Shown here one piece after another: positions 51,256 through 61,088 of a stretch of 64,000 bases of DNA; the first letter of the stretch is position 1, and every line of letters begins with the position of its first letter. The notes under the pieces are model-generated. The model had not been told where the DNA came from. It worked only from the letters and a program-made list of their open reading frames with translations, and made no database searches. The position numbers and the translations under genes were made by a program. Origin of the DNA: Flavobacterium sp. AG291 (GTDB lineage: Bacteria > Bacteroidota > Bacteroidia > Flavobacteriales > Flavobacteriaceae); assembly GCF_003350375.1 (NCBI RefSeq), contig NZ_QQAR01000002.1:294299-358298 (forward strand), written 5' to 3'.

Positions 51256-54200
51256 CTATTGCTGATCATAAAGCCAAACTCTCAACAATGATAATAACTG
51301 ATCAACATCAACGGGTTTGGTTATGTAGTCTGAAGCCCCTGCGTTAATACACTTTTCTCTGTCACCTGTCATAGCTTTAGCCGTAACCGCTATTACAGGA
51401 AGCGTTTTATATTTACTATTCTCCCTTATACGTGTAGCTGTTTCATAGCCATCCATATTAGGCATCATCATATCCAATAGCACTACATCTACTTCAGGGT
51501 GCTCCTCAAGAGCTTTCAGAGCTTCTTTTCCATCAATGGCTGTAATAACATTCATTTTCAATACTTCCAAAGCCTTAGTAAGCGAGTAAATGTTTCTAAC
51601 ATCATCATCAACAACAAGAACAGTTTTATCATTAAGCACATTATTAAGCAGACTTAATTTTTTGTATGTGTCTTTTTTCTCTGTTGTTTTGTTTTCTTCA
51701 ACTAAATGCAGGAATAAAGAAACTTCATCAAGCATACGCTGATATGAATGAGCGGTTTTAACCACAATCGAATCGGCATATTTCTTAATCTTAAGCTCTT
51801 CTTTCATAGAAAGGCTCTTTCCTGTAAATACAATAACAGGAAGGCTCTCAAGCCCTTCATTTTTCTTAACCCCTTCAAGAATCTCATAAGCCTGCTGATC
51901 GGGTATCCCCATATCAAGAATTACACAGTCTATATGTTGTTTTTTTAAGGCATCAACACCATCGGTAACATCACTTTTAATTTCGGAATTGATGTCATAA
52001 GTCTCAAGAAAATAAGCCAGTGCCTTAGCATGTTTAGGATTATCCTCAATGATAAGAACTTTTTGCGATTCCTTATTAACAATATGTTCTATACGTTTAA
52101 ATATTTCAGGCATCTGCTCGTAAGCTACCGGCTTATCAAGGAAGTTAACCGCACCTTTTAAAAGACTCTCCTGTTTCATTTTGTGTGAAGACATCATATG
52201 TACAGGAATATGTTTCGTCTGCCAGTTGCCTTTAAGCTCTTCCATCACTTCCCATCCGCTTTTTACAGGTAATTGGATATCAAGCAATACTCCTACCGGT
52301 CTGTACATTACAGCCAGGTTAAATGCCTCATCTCCTCTTACCGACACAATTCCCCTATAACCACGTTTCCGTGTAAAATCAAGTAAAGATTTAGCAAAAT
52401 TAGTATCGTCTTCTACAATTAGGATTACCTTATCGTCTCCATTAATACTATCCCTGTCATCAGGAACATCATCAGGAATAGAAAGGCTTAAGAATTTATT
52501 CTTTTCTTCTTTATCGCCCGGCTCTTTATCTTCTACAGGTTTTTGAGGCTCATCCCTGTATACAATTTCGGTTTGATGTCTTACTGATCCTGAAATTGGC
52601 ATAATAAGTGTAAATTCACTTCCTTCATTAGGTTCGCTTTTCAACGTAATTTCCCCTTTTAGAAGTTTAGCAAGCTCCCTGCTGATAGACAGTCCTAGTC
52701 CGGTACCACCATATTTACGTTTTGTCGAGCCATCAGCCTGTTGGAAAGCTTCAAAGATAAGGGGCTGTTTTTCATAAGGTATACCTATACCAGTATCTTT
52801 TACGGTAAAGTAAACCAGCTTATCATTTTTAGGACATTTTTTAATTTCAAGAGTTACCGATCCTTTAGCTGTAAACTTAATTGCATTCGAGAGCAGGTTT
52901 TTAAGGATTTGTTCCAATCGAACTTTATCAGTTTTTAATACTAACGGAGCTTCATTATCAATTATATTCAGCTCGATTCCTTTCTGTTTAGCTACTTCAT
53001 TAAATAAAGCCTTAAGCGCATCGGTAATTTCTTTAGTAGCAATATCTATAAATTCAAGCTCCATCTTTCCTGCCTCAATTTTGGAAAGGTCAAGAATTTC
53101 ATCAATTAGTCCCAACAAGCCATTTCCTGAACTTTGTATAACCTTTGCAAATTCAATTTGCTCATCGTTCATGTTTTTATCGTTGTTCTCTGAAAGCAAC
53201 CTGCTTAATAACAATATTGAATTAAGAGGTGTTCTCAATTCATGTGACATGTTTGCCAGGAATTCCGATTTATAACGTGTGCTCAGCTCAAGATCTTCCG
53301 ATTTTTTCTGAATCTCAACATTTCGTTCTTCAAGCAGTACACTACGTTCTGCCAGCTCCTCGTTAGTTTGCTGCAATTCTTCCTGCTGTACTCTTAACTC
53401 CTCTTCTGAAGCCTGTAGCTTTTGCGTTTGTGCTTCCAATTCGGCATTAATGTTCTCCATCTCGCTATGCTGCATTCTTAACTCTTCAGATTGAGATTCT
53501 GTTTCTTCAAGCAATTCCTGGAGACGTTTTCTGTTCTGTGATGCAGTTATAGCTATACCAACATTATTGGCTGCAGCATTAAGAAAAGCAATACTACGTT
53601 TTGAAAATTCTTTAACCGATGCCAATTCGACAACTCCCGTTACCTTATCATCAATAAGTGGCACTGCGATTATATGTGCAGGTTTTGTCTCACCCAACGC
53701 ATACGAGATCTTGATGTCATCTGCAGAAACAGACTTAAGCTCTTTTATAGAACGCGAAGCTACAGCCTGACCACTAAGCCCATCTCCTACCTTAATACGG
53801 ATGCGACTTTTATCAGCAACATAGCTATATCCTGCTGTTGCAACTAAATCCTGGCCGTCAACAACATACAACACGGCAGCATTACTATTGGTATAAGCCG
53901 CCAGGTGTTCTATAATATCGGATGTAAGCTGGCCAATTTCTTTTTCACCAATCATTACATCGTTAAGCTTTGCAAGCCCTGATTGAAGCCATTCATTATC
54001 AGAAAGCGTCCTGAATGATTTATCAAGCTCAACCGCCATATTGTTCAATGAACCGGCTACGCTTCCTAAAGCATCACTCTGTGTATCATTTACCCTTATT
54101 TCATAATTACCGGACGATATTTCACCAGCAATTCCACTGATAACACGAATTCTTTCGGCTGTTTCTTTTTCAGCTTCCTGAAGCTTTAACTGTAATTTTA

Positions 54201-54825
54201 AACGTTCATTATAATCCCTAAGTATACGCGCAAAGAAACTAACACTTATTAATAAAGCTAAAAGTGCCGCAATAACTATAAGCACTGAACTATACATGCC
54301 ATATTTCTCTGATGCCGAATTACGCTCAGCCAAAAGTCTTTGCTCTTCATTTTCCATCCGCTTAAGCAAACCACGAATACTCTCCATAAGCTTTCTTCCA
54401 TTATCAAGCTCATCCGGAGTAATGGCACCATTGCGCATTTTATCAGTGACTCTTTCATCTAGATAATCATAAAAAGAATTAATCAAAGGACGTAATTCCT
54501 TAATACTCGTTTGCTGTAATGGATTATCAGTAGTGAGTTGCTCTAATTTATTTATATATAAACTGGTATCTTCTTCAGCATTTTCATAGCGTTTAAGAAA
54601 ATCCTGTTTGCCTGTTACAAGAAAACCCCTCATACCTCCCTGAGCATCGGTCATTACCGATGTAGCCTCATTTATATTATAAATTACTTCCTGAGTGTGC
54701 CTAACTAGTGAATTACTTTCAAGCAGGCTTCTTATACTCAAAAAAGAAGCTGTTGAGCTTACAAGTAGTATCAATATTGAAACACCTGAGCTTATTAATA
54801 AATTTCTTTTAAAACTTCCGTCCAT
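51256..54825 (-). CDS. Hybrid histidine kinase, CHASE3-HAMP-GAF-HisKA-HATPase-REC-REC-REC
   Basis: This 1189-residue membrane protein has a transmembrane helix (about 10-31), a periplasmic CHASE3 domain (about 35-170; TDAQGGMRGFLVTGKQDFL), a second helix (about 178-198) and a HAMP domain (to about 270). A GAF domain (about 285-425; VGDGLSGQAVASRS) and a long coiled coil (about 430-520; EELRVQQEELQQTNEELAE) come next, followed by HisKA with His near 530 (FLANMSHELRTPLNS) and HATPase (NAIKFTAKG, GLGLSISREL). Three receivers follow (about 800-915, 925-1040 and 1065-1185) with Asp in VLLDIQLP, VILDMGIP and VLLDMMMP. It sits 19 bases from the receiver-kinase gene and 17 from the lone receiver, forming a phosphorelay operon. 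Confidence 0.95.
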   Translation of the reverse strand: MDGSFKRNLLISSGVSILILLVSSTASFLSIRSLLESNSLVRHTQEVIYNINEATSVMTDAQGGMRGFLVTGKQDFLKRYENAEEDTSLYINKLEQLTTDNPLQQTSIKELRPLINSFYDYLDERVTDKMRNGAITPDELDNGRKLMESIRGLLKRMENEEQRLLAERNSASEKYGMYSSVLIVIAALLALLISVSFFARILRDYNERLKLQLKLQEAEKETAERIRVISGIAGEISSGNYEIRVNDTQSDALGSVAGSLNNMAVELDKSFRTLSDNEWLQSGLAKLNDVMIGEKEIGQLTSDIIEHLAAYTNSNAAVLYVVDGQDLVATAGYSYVADKSRIRIKVGDGLSGQAVASRSIKELKSVSADDIKISYALGETKPAHIIAVPLIDDKVTGVVELASVKEFSKRSIAFLNAAANNVGIAITASQNRKRLQELLEETESQSEELRMQHSEMENINAELEAQTQKLQASEEELRVQQEELQQTNEELAERSVLLEERNVEIQKKSEDLELSTRYKSEFLANMSHELRTPLNSILLLSRLLSENNDKNMNDEQIEFAKVIQSSGNGLLGLIDEILDLSKIEAGKMELEFIDIATKEITDALKALFNEVAKQKGIELNIIDNEAPLVLKTDKVRLEQILKNLLSNAIKFTAKGSVTLEIKKCPKNDKLVYFTVKDTGIGIPYEKQPLIFEAFQQADGSTKRKYGGTGLGLSISRELAKLLKGEITLKSEPNEGSEFTLIMPISGSVRHQTEIVYRDEPQKPVEDKEPGDKEEKNKFLSLSIPDDVPDDRDSINGDDKVILIVEDDTNFAKSLLDFTRKRGYRGIVSVRGDEAFNLAVMYRPVGVLLDIQLPVKSGWEVMEELKGNWQTKHIPVHMMSSHKMKQESLLKGAVNFLDKPVAYEQMPEIFKRIEHIVNKESQKVLIIEDNPKHAKALAYFLETYDINSEIKSDVTDGVDALKKQHIDCVILDMGIPDQQAYEILEGVKKNEGLESLPVIVFTGKSLSMKEELKIKKYADSIVVKTAHSYQRMLDEVSLFLHLVEENKTTEKKDTYKKLSLLNNVLNDKTVLVVDDDVRNIYSLTKALEVLKMNVITAIDGKEALKALEEHPEVDVVLLDMMMPNMDGYETATRIRENSKYKTLPVIAVTAKAMTGDREKCINAGASDYITKPVDVDQLLSLLRVWLYDQQ

Positions 54826-54844
54826 ATATATGTGTAAGGTTTAT

Positions 54845-56050
54845 TTAAATAGGTAAAATAATTATAAAACTGGCACCATTGCCCACATCACTTTTCGCTG
54901 TTATTATACCATTGTGTTTTTCTACTATCTTTTTTGCAATAGCCAGACCGATCCCAGTACCTTCGTATGCATTCCTGTCGTTAAGGCTTTGGAAGATCTT
55001 AAATATCTTATCAAGGTATATCTCATTAAAACCAATACCATTATCGCTCACTGTTATCCTGCAATACTTACCCGAAGCATCAAGTGAACCGTCAAAGCTT
55101 TTTTCATTAATAATTTCTCCGGTAATGTTTATTTCCGGAGGAAAACCTTCTTTTGAAAATTTAAGTGAATTACTCACCAGATTCTGGAAAAGCTGCCTTA
55201 ACTGGCTGGAAACACCGATTACAGATGGCAACTGGTTAACAGTTATAACTGCCATTTTTTCATCAACTATATAATCTAAGTCTGCCAGCACTTCTTCGAC
55301 AATGGCATTTAGATTTAATCGTTGCGGAACAACATCGGAAGAAAGCCGTGAGTAATCAATAAGATCTGATATAAGATTTGACATTCTCTCTGCAGATTTT
55401 ATTGTTCTCCTTACGTAGTCTTTAGCTGTTTCATTATCCGGAAGATAACGCTCATCAATTATCTTAACAAATGTTTCTATCTTACGGAGAGGTTCTTTAA
55501 GATCGTGTGATACTACCCATGCAAATTGTTGCAATTCATGATTACTAAACTCAAGCTCCTCATTTTTGGCAACCAGCTCCTGAGTACGTTCGGCAACTTT
55601 GATCTCAAGGTTTTCCTGTGCTTCCTTTCTTATCTCAATTTCTTTAGACAAAAGATCTTTCATGCTCTTTAGCTCCTGTGTCTGCTCATAAAGCCTCAGA
55701 AAACTTTTCACCTTAAGAATAAGCAAATCAGGATCTACAGGTTTGGTAATATAATCTACCCCACCTGTTTCATATCCTCTTGAAATAAATCTCTTTTCTT
55801 TATTTACCGCCGACAGAAAAATTACCGGTATATCTTTTGTCCTGTTACTTCCTGCCAATATCTCTACCACTTCAAAGCCATCCATAACGGGCATTTGTAC
55901 ATCCATTATGATAAGCGAATAATCTTTTTTCAGGATTTTCTTTAAAGCTTCTTCTCCCGATTCAGCACTATCAGCTTCAAGGCCGTGTAGCTGTAATACT
56001 TTTTTTAATGCAAGTATATTAGCCCGGATATCATCTACAATTAATATCAT
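54845..56050 (-). CDS. Receiver-histidine kinase (cytoplasmic)
   Basis: This 401-residue protein starts with a receiver domain (residues 1-120; LIVDDIRANILAL, phospho-acceptor Asp in SLIIMDVQMPVMDGF, VDYITKPVDP). A coiled coil (about 125-180; EIRKEAQENLEIKVAERTQEL), HisKA (FAWVVSHDLKEPLRKIETF, His near 183) and HATPase (NSLKFSKEG, DNGIGFNE, GTGIGLAIAKKI) follow. It has no membrane helix. It is the first gene of the operon and lies 19 bases before the hybrid kinase gene. A TATATTTG (56235-56228, minus strand) could be its promoter. Confidence 0.95.
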   Translation of the reverse strand: MILIVDDIRANILALKKVLQLHGLEADSAESGEEALKKILKKDYSLIIMDVQMPVMDGFEVVEILAGSNRTKDIPVIFLSAVNKEKRFISRGYETGGVDYITKPVDPDLLILKVKSFLRLYEQTQELKSMKDLLSKEIEIRKEAQENLEIKVAERTQELVAKNEELEFSNHELQQFAWVVSHDLKEPLRKIETFVKIIDERYLPDNETAKDYVRRTIKSAERMSNLISDLIDYSRLSSDVVPQRLNLNAIVEEVLADLDYIVDEKMAVITVNQLPSVIGVSSQLRQLFQNLVSNSLKFSKEGFPPEINITGEIINEKSFDGSLDASGKYCRITVSDNGIGFNEIYLDKIFKIFQSLNDRNAYEGTGIGLAIAKKIVEKHNGIITAKSDVGNGASFIIILPI

Positions 56051-56470
56051 AATGCAAAAGGCGTTTTATAACTAATGTCAAAACCCACCATTAGTTTAGT
56101 TTCAATATAAAGCAATAAAAAAAAAGATTGCGTTTTAAAATTAGGAAATATAATATCCGGAAATAACAATGACGGATTAGTTTTTCGAGGTGTATTAATC
56201 ATATTAATATACTTAATACAATGCATGCAAATATAACCTGCCTTTTTAAGAGTATATCTAAAAAGCTGCAGGCTATTGTAATTAGTTATGTCTAAAGGTA
56301 TGGTTAGTATTTTTATAGTCACTTTTCAAAGTTAAAATATCACCCTGTAAATCAATTTATAGGTTTTCACTTATTTTCTTACAACTTTTTACAACCCCAT
56401 AAAAAAACAGCCGATTAAAGCTGTTTTAGTATAGTAACGTAAGAATGACTAATCCCGTTTTCAGACCTTT
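56051..56470 (-). promoter_or_regulatory. Intergenic region with promoter of signalling operon and terminator
   Basis: This 420-base AT-rich region holds a minus-strand TATATTTG (56235-56228) about 178 bases upstream of the receiver-kinase ATG. It also holds a minus-strand terminator (56404-56427) for the esterase gene. A 91-codon open frame here starts with GTG and has no protein-like features, so it is not called as a gene. Confidence 0.4.
56401..56427 (-). terminator. Intrinsic terminator after sialate-O-acetylesterase-like gene
   Basis: AAAACAGC (56404-56411) and GCTGTTTT (56420-56427) form a stem with an 8-base loop. Read on the minus strand the stem ends in seven T residues (56407-56401). 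It lies 44 bases beyond the stop at 56471. Confidence 0.8.
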
Positions 56471-58447
56471 CTATTTATTGCCAAAAGTAATACCCTGCCA
56501 ATCATCGGTTCTAAACGAAGAAGCCGGCAGTCCTGACGAATTAGTAAGATTTCCATCAGGGTTATCCGCCCAGTTGTAACGAACAGCAACCGGATCTTTC
56601 ACTTCTGCAGAAGAAATGACTATAGTGTTACCCACCACTTTAGCCTCTGCCCAATGAAAAACTTTATCTTTTCCTGCAATAGAAAAACCTCTTAGCGCTT
56701 TACCATCGTTAGATTTTAAGGTTTCGTTAAAAGTAAACGACACTATCATATCACTTTCTTTTTTGCTGAAAGATTTATATAATGGTCCTGAATAAGGCGT
56801 TGGAATACCATATATTTTCGATAATGCGATACGAGCCAATCTATAGCCTACATCCTGTTTATTTTTAGGATGTATATCACCGGCATCACCTATGTCTGTA
56901 ATCACTGCCATCCCTGTATTCTTTACATTTAGCAGCGTTTTAAGCTGTGCTTCTCTAAGCTCAGCCCAGGCTGATGCTCCTGGTTCATCTTTAGCTTTCA
57001 TATAGTTTGCCAATTGCACAAAATAGAACGGCATATCTTTTCTCTCAAATTTACTGCGCCAATCCGAAATAAGTATTGGAAACAAGGTTTGATATTGATA
57101 TGCCCTGTCGGCATTGCTTTCCCCCTGGTACCATATAGCTCCGGCAATCGGTAACTTAATTAGTGGATGTATCATTGCATTGTACAAAACCGTAGGCTGA
57201 TTTTGATCCGCAGGCAGATAAGGTCTTACCGGAAGCTCTGTAAAATCTACCCCTACAGCATAATACCATTTACCAGCCAGCGAAAAAGATTCATTTCCTG
57301 CTTTAAGGATAAGATCAGTATCCTTACCATATATACCACCTCCACCTGTATTATCTGTAACACGGATAGTAATAACATTACCGGATTCCTTAAGTACATT
57401 TGCCGGAATAGTATAGTTACGAAGTACATTATAACCGCTTGTAGTACCTATATAAACTCCATTAACCCATAGTTTATCATCATCATCAGCATAAAAATTA
57501 AATTGCAGGTCTTTCCCTTTCATTACTGCCGGGAGATTAAATTCTTTTTTAAACCAGGCAACACCATCAAAACCTACCAGCGCATCATTTTCCCAAAATT
57601 GAGGGAGCTGCATTGTTTTCCAGTTACTATAATCAAATTCTTTGGTCTCCCATTTGCCATTATTACCCCTTTCAGCTTTTTCCATCGTTGCATTCCATAC
57701 CTTGCTATCAACATCAAACTGCCTTTTTAAGGCTTCTTTATCACTAACAGATTCCAATGCCTTTATCGCTGTATCAAAATCATGAATCTCTTTCAATGCA
57801 CCTTTGCTAATCCAGGCTTCGATAACAGTACCTCCCCACGAACTATGAAGTAATCCGATAGGGATATGTTTTTGTTCATATATGTTTTTAGCAAAAAAAT
57901 AAGCCGTAGATGAAAAATTACTGATTGTTGAAGGACTGCATACCTGCCATCCGTCAGTATCAATTTTTAAATCATTTAAAGGGGTTGCACTTGTAGTATG
58001 TGTAGCCTGAAGCAAACGAATCTGAGGATAAGTCGCATTACGAATTTCCTCTTCATAATTATTAATTTTTCCCCAGCCATCCAGAGGCATTTCCATATTA
58101 CTTTGTCCGGAACAAAGCCATACTTCACCTATTAATATATTTTCAAGAACTAAATTATCACCATCGTTTATAGAAACATTGTAAGGCCCACCATATGAAG
58201 GTGTTTTAAGTGTAACTGACCAATTCCCTTCCTCATCAGCTTTAGATGTATATGATTTTTTGTCCCATGATGAGATTACTTTTACTGTTGCGCCCGCAGC
58301 AGTAGTTCCCCATACAGGCACGTTAGATTTTTGTTGCAAAACCATATTATTTGAGAAGAAAGAAGGTAATACTACCTTCCCTTCAGCAGATAAATATGCC
58401 ATAAAGAAGACTGTAGCAAGAAAAATGTTTCTTAAAGTTGAATTCAT
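56471..58447 (-). CDS. Sialate-O-acetylesterase/CE20-like SGNH esterase
   Basis: This 658-residue secreted protein has a signal peptide (NIFLATVFFMAYLSAEG). SASA/SGNH esterase motifs are VWLCSGQSNMEMPLDG (nucleophile Ser in GQSNM), AIWYQGESNADRAYQYQ, PFYFVQLANY and GDIHPKNKQDVG (catalytic Asp and His). A galactose-binding-like jelly-roll domain is inserted in the middle (about 255-390; FYADDDDKLWVNGVYIG). The layout matches the large Bacteroidetes sialate-O-acetylesterases and the CE20 family that deacetylates plant polysaccharides. It is monocistronic, flanked by a terminator, and 22 kb away from the mannan locus. Its substrate cannot be told, although an acetyl-polysaccharide role is plausible. 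Confidence 0.9.
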   Translation of the reverse strand: MNSTLRNIFLATVFFMAYLSAEGKVVLPSFFSNNMVLQQKSNVPVWGTTAAGATVKVISSWDKKSYTSKADEEGNWSVTLKTPSYGGPYNVSINDGDNLVLENILIGEVWLCSGQSNMEMPLDGWGKINNYEEEIRNATYPQIRLLQATHTTSATPLNDLKIDTDGWQVCSPSTISNFSSTAYFFAKNIYEQKHIPIGLLHSSWGGTVIEAWISKGALKEIHDFDTAIKALESVSDKEALKRQFDVDSKVWNATMEKAERGNNGKWETKEFDYSNWKTMQLPQFWENDALVGFDGVAWFKKEFNLPAVMKGKDLQFNFYADDDDKLWVNGVYIGTTSGYNVLRNYTIPANVLKESGNVITIRVTDNTGGGGIYGKDTDLILKAGNESFSLAGKWYYAVGVDFTELPVRPYLPADQNQPTVLYNAMIHPLIKLPIAGAIWYQGESNADRAYQYQTLFPILISDWRSKFERKDMPFYFVQLANYMKAKDEPGASAWAELREAQLKTLLNVKNTGMAVITDIGDAGDIHPKNKQDVGYRLARIALSKIYGIPTPYSGPLYKSFSKKESDMIVSFTFNETLKSNDGKALRGFSIAGKDKVFHWAEAKVVGNTIVISSAEVKDPVAVRYNWADNPDGNLTNSSGLPASSFRTDDWQGITFGNK

Positions 58448-58647
58448 TAGAATAGTAAGTTTGGAATAGTAATAAGTCCGAAAATTACATATTAAAATTT
58501 AATTTGGCGACAATTCAATACAATATTGTCACAATGACCACTACTAAGTTTAAACTATTAAATAAGGAAAAAATGTGCCATCCATTTGGAATTCGATTCC
58601 ATGATTCTATCTTTACAGGGTATTAACCAATAACCTCCAAGTATATT

Positions 58648-59430
58648 ATGTTGCTTAAACCCCTAAGCCGTGTCCTGACTTTTCTTGCTGCCACTATACT
58701 AATGAATGCACAGGTTAACGAAAATAATTTTATCCAGGCAACTAAAGATTCGCTTGCAACTCATCCCGATACATCTAAAGGACAATTTGGCTACAAACAA
58801 TTAATTATTCCCGGAGTTCTTATAGGCTATGGTGTTGCAGCCCTTAACAGTAAGTCGCTAAATAAATTCGATAAAGATGTTCGTGAAGATCTAAAACATA
58901 ATACCCATACTGATATTGATCAGTTTACTCTTTATGCCCCGGCTGCAGCCGTATATGCTCTTAATGCCTTTGGCGTAAAAGGAAAACACAATTTTAAAGA
59001 CCGTACAATTGTTTATGCTACAGCATTTTTATTATCTAATCTTACTGTTAAAACATTAAAATCTACAACAGATGTTACCCGTCCAAACGGACTTGTAGAT
59101 AACTCATTTCCATCAGGTCATACAACGGCAGCTTTTTTAGGTGCAGAATTTTTATGGCAGGAATATAAAGATGTATCTGTTTGGTATGGTGTAGCCGGAT
59201 ATACTGTGGCTACAGCAACCGGAGTAATGAGGCTAACTAACGACAGGCATTGGGTGAGTGATATTGTTGCCGGTGCCGGAATAGGGATCCTCAGTACAAA
59301 AGCAGCTTATTGGCTTTTAGACCCAATAAACAATTTGTTGTTCAGTTCAAAGGAAGAGAAAAAAACAGCCATGCTTTTACCTTTCTATAATGGTAATCAG
59401 GCTGGTGGTAACTTTGTTATGAGATTCTAA
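58648..59430 (+). CDS. PAP2-family phosphatase
   Basis: This 260-residue protein has a hydrophobic N-terminus that may be a signal peptide (VLTFLAATILMNAQ). The conserved PAP2 motifs are KSTTDVTRP (residues about 138-146), FPSGHTT (154-160) and RLTNDRHWVSDIVAG (195-209, His201). These motifs fit lipid or undecaprenyl-diphosphate phosphatases. Hydrophobic segments lie between them. The active site probably faces the periplasm. The gene stands alone; the upstream 200 bases contain TAAGTTTG (58456-58463) and a TGGAAT/ATTCCA inverted repeat (58587-58601). Confidence 0.92.
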   Translation: MLLKPLSRVLTFLAATILMNAQVNENNFIQATKDSLATHPDTSKGQFGYKQLIIPGVLIGYGVAALNSKSLNKFDKDVREDLKHNTHTDIDQFTLYAPAAAVYALNAFGVKGKHNFKDRTIVYATAFLLSNLTVKTLKSTTDVTRPNGLVDNSFPSGHTTAAFLGAEFLWQEYKDVSVWYGVAGYTVATATGVMRLTNDRHWVSDIVAGAGIGILSTKAAYWLLDPINNLLFSSKEEKKTAMLLPFYNGNQAGGNFVMRF

Positions 59431-59517
59431 AAATTTACCAGAAAAACTATTTTCTTGTCTTAGTTCAATGCAAAAGTATTTCTTATAGTACAACTTTGTA
59501 TTATAAAATGAAACATC

Positions 59518-59829
59518 ATGAGCAAGATAAACATCCTATATACAGGCAGGCATCCTGAAATTCTTGAAACGGTTGTACGCCTTATTAACCAGAACGAAAA
59601 CTGGAATGGGTTTGGTGCTTCCAGCAATAAAGAGGCTATTAATCTGTTCAATACTGTAAATTTTACAATAGTATTACTGGGCTGCGGTATCCCTGAAGAT
59701 GAAGAAAAGCAATTACGAGATACTTTTGCTGCTATCAATCCGGAATGTACCGTAGTACAACACTATGGAGGAGGCAGCGGACTTTTAAGCAATGAAATAT
59801 ATGCCGCTTTGGCAGAAGCAAATGTTTAA
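59518..59829 (+). CDS. Degenerate receiver-like small protein
   Basis: This 103-residue protein follows the alternating beta-alpha pattern of a receiver domain: KINILYTGRHPEILETVVRLIN, then WNGFGASSNKEAINLFNTV, then FTIVLLGCGIPEDEEKQLRD, then TVVQHYGGGSGLLSNEIYAAL. The acidic pocket is missing, and the phospho-acceptor Asp position is replaced in LLGCGIP. It is therefore a non-phosphorylated receiver relative, perhaps a docking or inhibitor protein. It is preceded by PAP2 on the same strand (87-base gap) and converges with the small membrane-protein gene, 1 base apart. Confidence 0.7.
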   Translation: MSKINILYTGRHPEILETVVRLINQNENWNGFGASSNKEAINLFNTVNFTIVLLGCGIPEDEEKQLRDTFAAINPECTVVQHYGGGSGLLSNEIYAALAEANV

Positions 59830-59830
59830 T

Positions 59831-60052
59831 TTACATGCCATATAAAATATTGTCTTCTGACTGTTCCATCTGATGGTGACATATATTCTTTTTATGTACA
59901 ACATTTATTTGTGTATGCTGATTTCTTACTTTATAGGTTTGAGACTTCACTTCAGGCTTTACTAATTTACTAAAAGACACTAAGCCTGCTATAGCAAAAG
60001 TTACTATTAGTGATAATATAAGCCCGCTTAATATTTTATATATAAGTTTCAT
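59831..60052 (-). CDS. Small single-pass membrane protein
   Basis: The start is taken at ATG 60052 (MKLIYKILSGLILSLIVTFAIAG), which gives a typical N-terminal membrane helix; an upstream extension to 60094 adds an unlikely MMAFRSHHFNQP leader. The 73-residue protein has one helix (about 5-25) and a basic tail with HKKNICHHQMEQ. It is probably an inner-membrane protein of unknown function. It ends 1 base from the stop of the receiver-like gene on the other strand. Confidence 0.55.
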   Translation of the reverse strand: MKLIYKILSGLILSLIVTFAIAGLVSFSKLVKPEVKSQTYKVRNQHTQINVVHKKNICHHQMEQSEDNILYGM

Positions 60053-60103
60053 AAATATTGGTTGATTGAAATGATGGCTCCGAAAAGCCATCATTTATTA
60101 TTT

Positions 60104-60952
60104 TTAGTTATCAAAATTAGTGGCAGTAGCAATTGCTCTTACTGCTTCCATATCTTTCTGAACATCCTTGATTTTTACTTCTGCCAGATTGTATGCATCC
60201 GGACCAAGGAATAAATGTACCGGTGGTTGTGGCATCAAAGCAACTTCGATAATTGCTGTTGCTGCTTTATCAGGATCACCTGGTTGGTTATTGTTAATAT
60301 CATTCTCATGAACCATTTGTACTTCTCTTACTGTTTTATATTCAGTAATCTCATTATTTGGTGTTACGAGCGAAGTACCTTCCAAAAAGTTGGTTCTAAA
60401 ATAACCCGGAGATACTATCGTCGCATTTATACCAAAAGGTGCAACCTCAGCAGAAAGCGATTCGGTAAAACCATGTACTGCAAACTTAGTAGCGCAATAA
60501 ATTCCGAAACCAGGAAAATTACCGGTAAATCCTCCTATGGAAGCCACATTAAAAATGTGACCAGACTGTTGTTTTCTCATTTGAGGCAATGCCTGACGAA
60601 TAACATTTAAGGATCCAAATACATTTACATCAAAATTTTGACGGCTTTCAGCATCGCTTAACTCTTCTAAGGCTCCTACCAGTCCATAACCGGCATTGTT
60701 AACTACTACATCAAGACTACCAAACTTGTCAATTGTTTTTTGAATAGAATCGGCAACACTTTGCTCGTTGAGTATATCAACGGCAATAGGCAAAAAGTTA
60801 GTATTTACACCTACAGCTTTTTCAAGATCCTCAAGGCTTCTTGATGTTGCTGCTACTTTGTAGCCTTCATTAAGTAATTTTTTTACAAGACTAAGCCCTA
60901 ATCCTTTTGAGGCGCCTGTAACATACCATACATTTTGTTCTGAATTTTTCAT
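60104..60952 (-). CDS. Classical short-chain dehydrogenase/reductase
   Basis: The start is taken at ATG 60952 (MKNSEQNVWYVTGASKG), because the upstream extension is not protein-like. This 282-residue protein has the NAD(P) motif TGASKGLG (residues 12-19), NNAG (85-88), catalytic Ser138 (NVASIG), and YCATK with Tyr152 and Lys156. It is a typical SDR with an NAD(P)H-dependent carbonyl reductase fold; the substrate is unknown. The gene is monocistronic. A TGA/TAA-rich gap separates it from the small membrane-protein gene. Confidence 0.94.
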   Translation of the reverse strand: MKNSEQNVWYVTGASKGLGLSLVKKLLNEGYKVAATSRSLEDLEKAVGVNTNFLPIAVDILNEQSVADSIQKTIDKFGSLDVVVNNAGYGLVGALEELSDAESRQNFDVNVFGSLNVIRQALPQMRKQQSGHIFNVASIGGFTGNFPGFGIYCATKFAVHGFTESLSAEVAPFGINATIVSPGYFRTNFLEGTSLVTPNNEITEYKTVREVQMVHENDINNNQPGDPDKAATAIIEVALMPQPPVHLFLGPDAYNLAEVKIKDVQKDMEAVRAIATATNFDN

Positions 60953-61088
60953 TGTCTTATTTTTAATTAATTGTTTTAATTTGACAAGACAAAGGTATTG
61001 ACGGAGTACTCCTCTGTAATTGTGGTTTACAAAGCAATAATTGTACAATTCAAACAGCTGAAAAACATTACCTAATTACACTACAAAT

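Noticed and set aside
56047..56322. A 91-codon minus-strand open frame between the esterase and the receiver-kinase gene
   Set aside because: It begins with GTG, has no recognisable pattern, and a promoter-like TATATTTG for the signalling operon lies inside it. The ATGA overlap with the kinase start is likely chance in AT-rich DNA.
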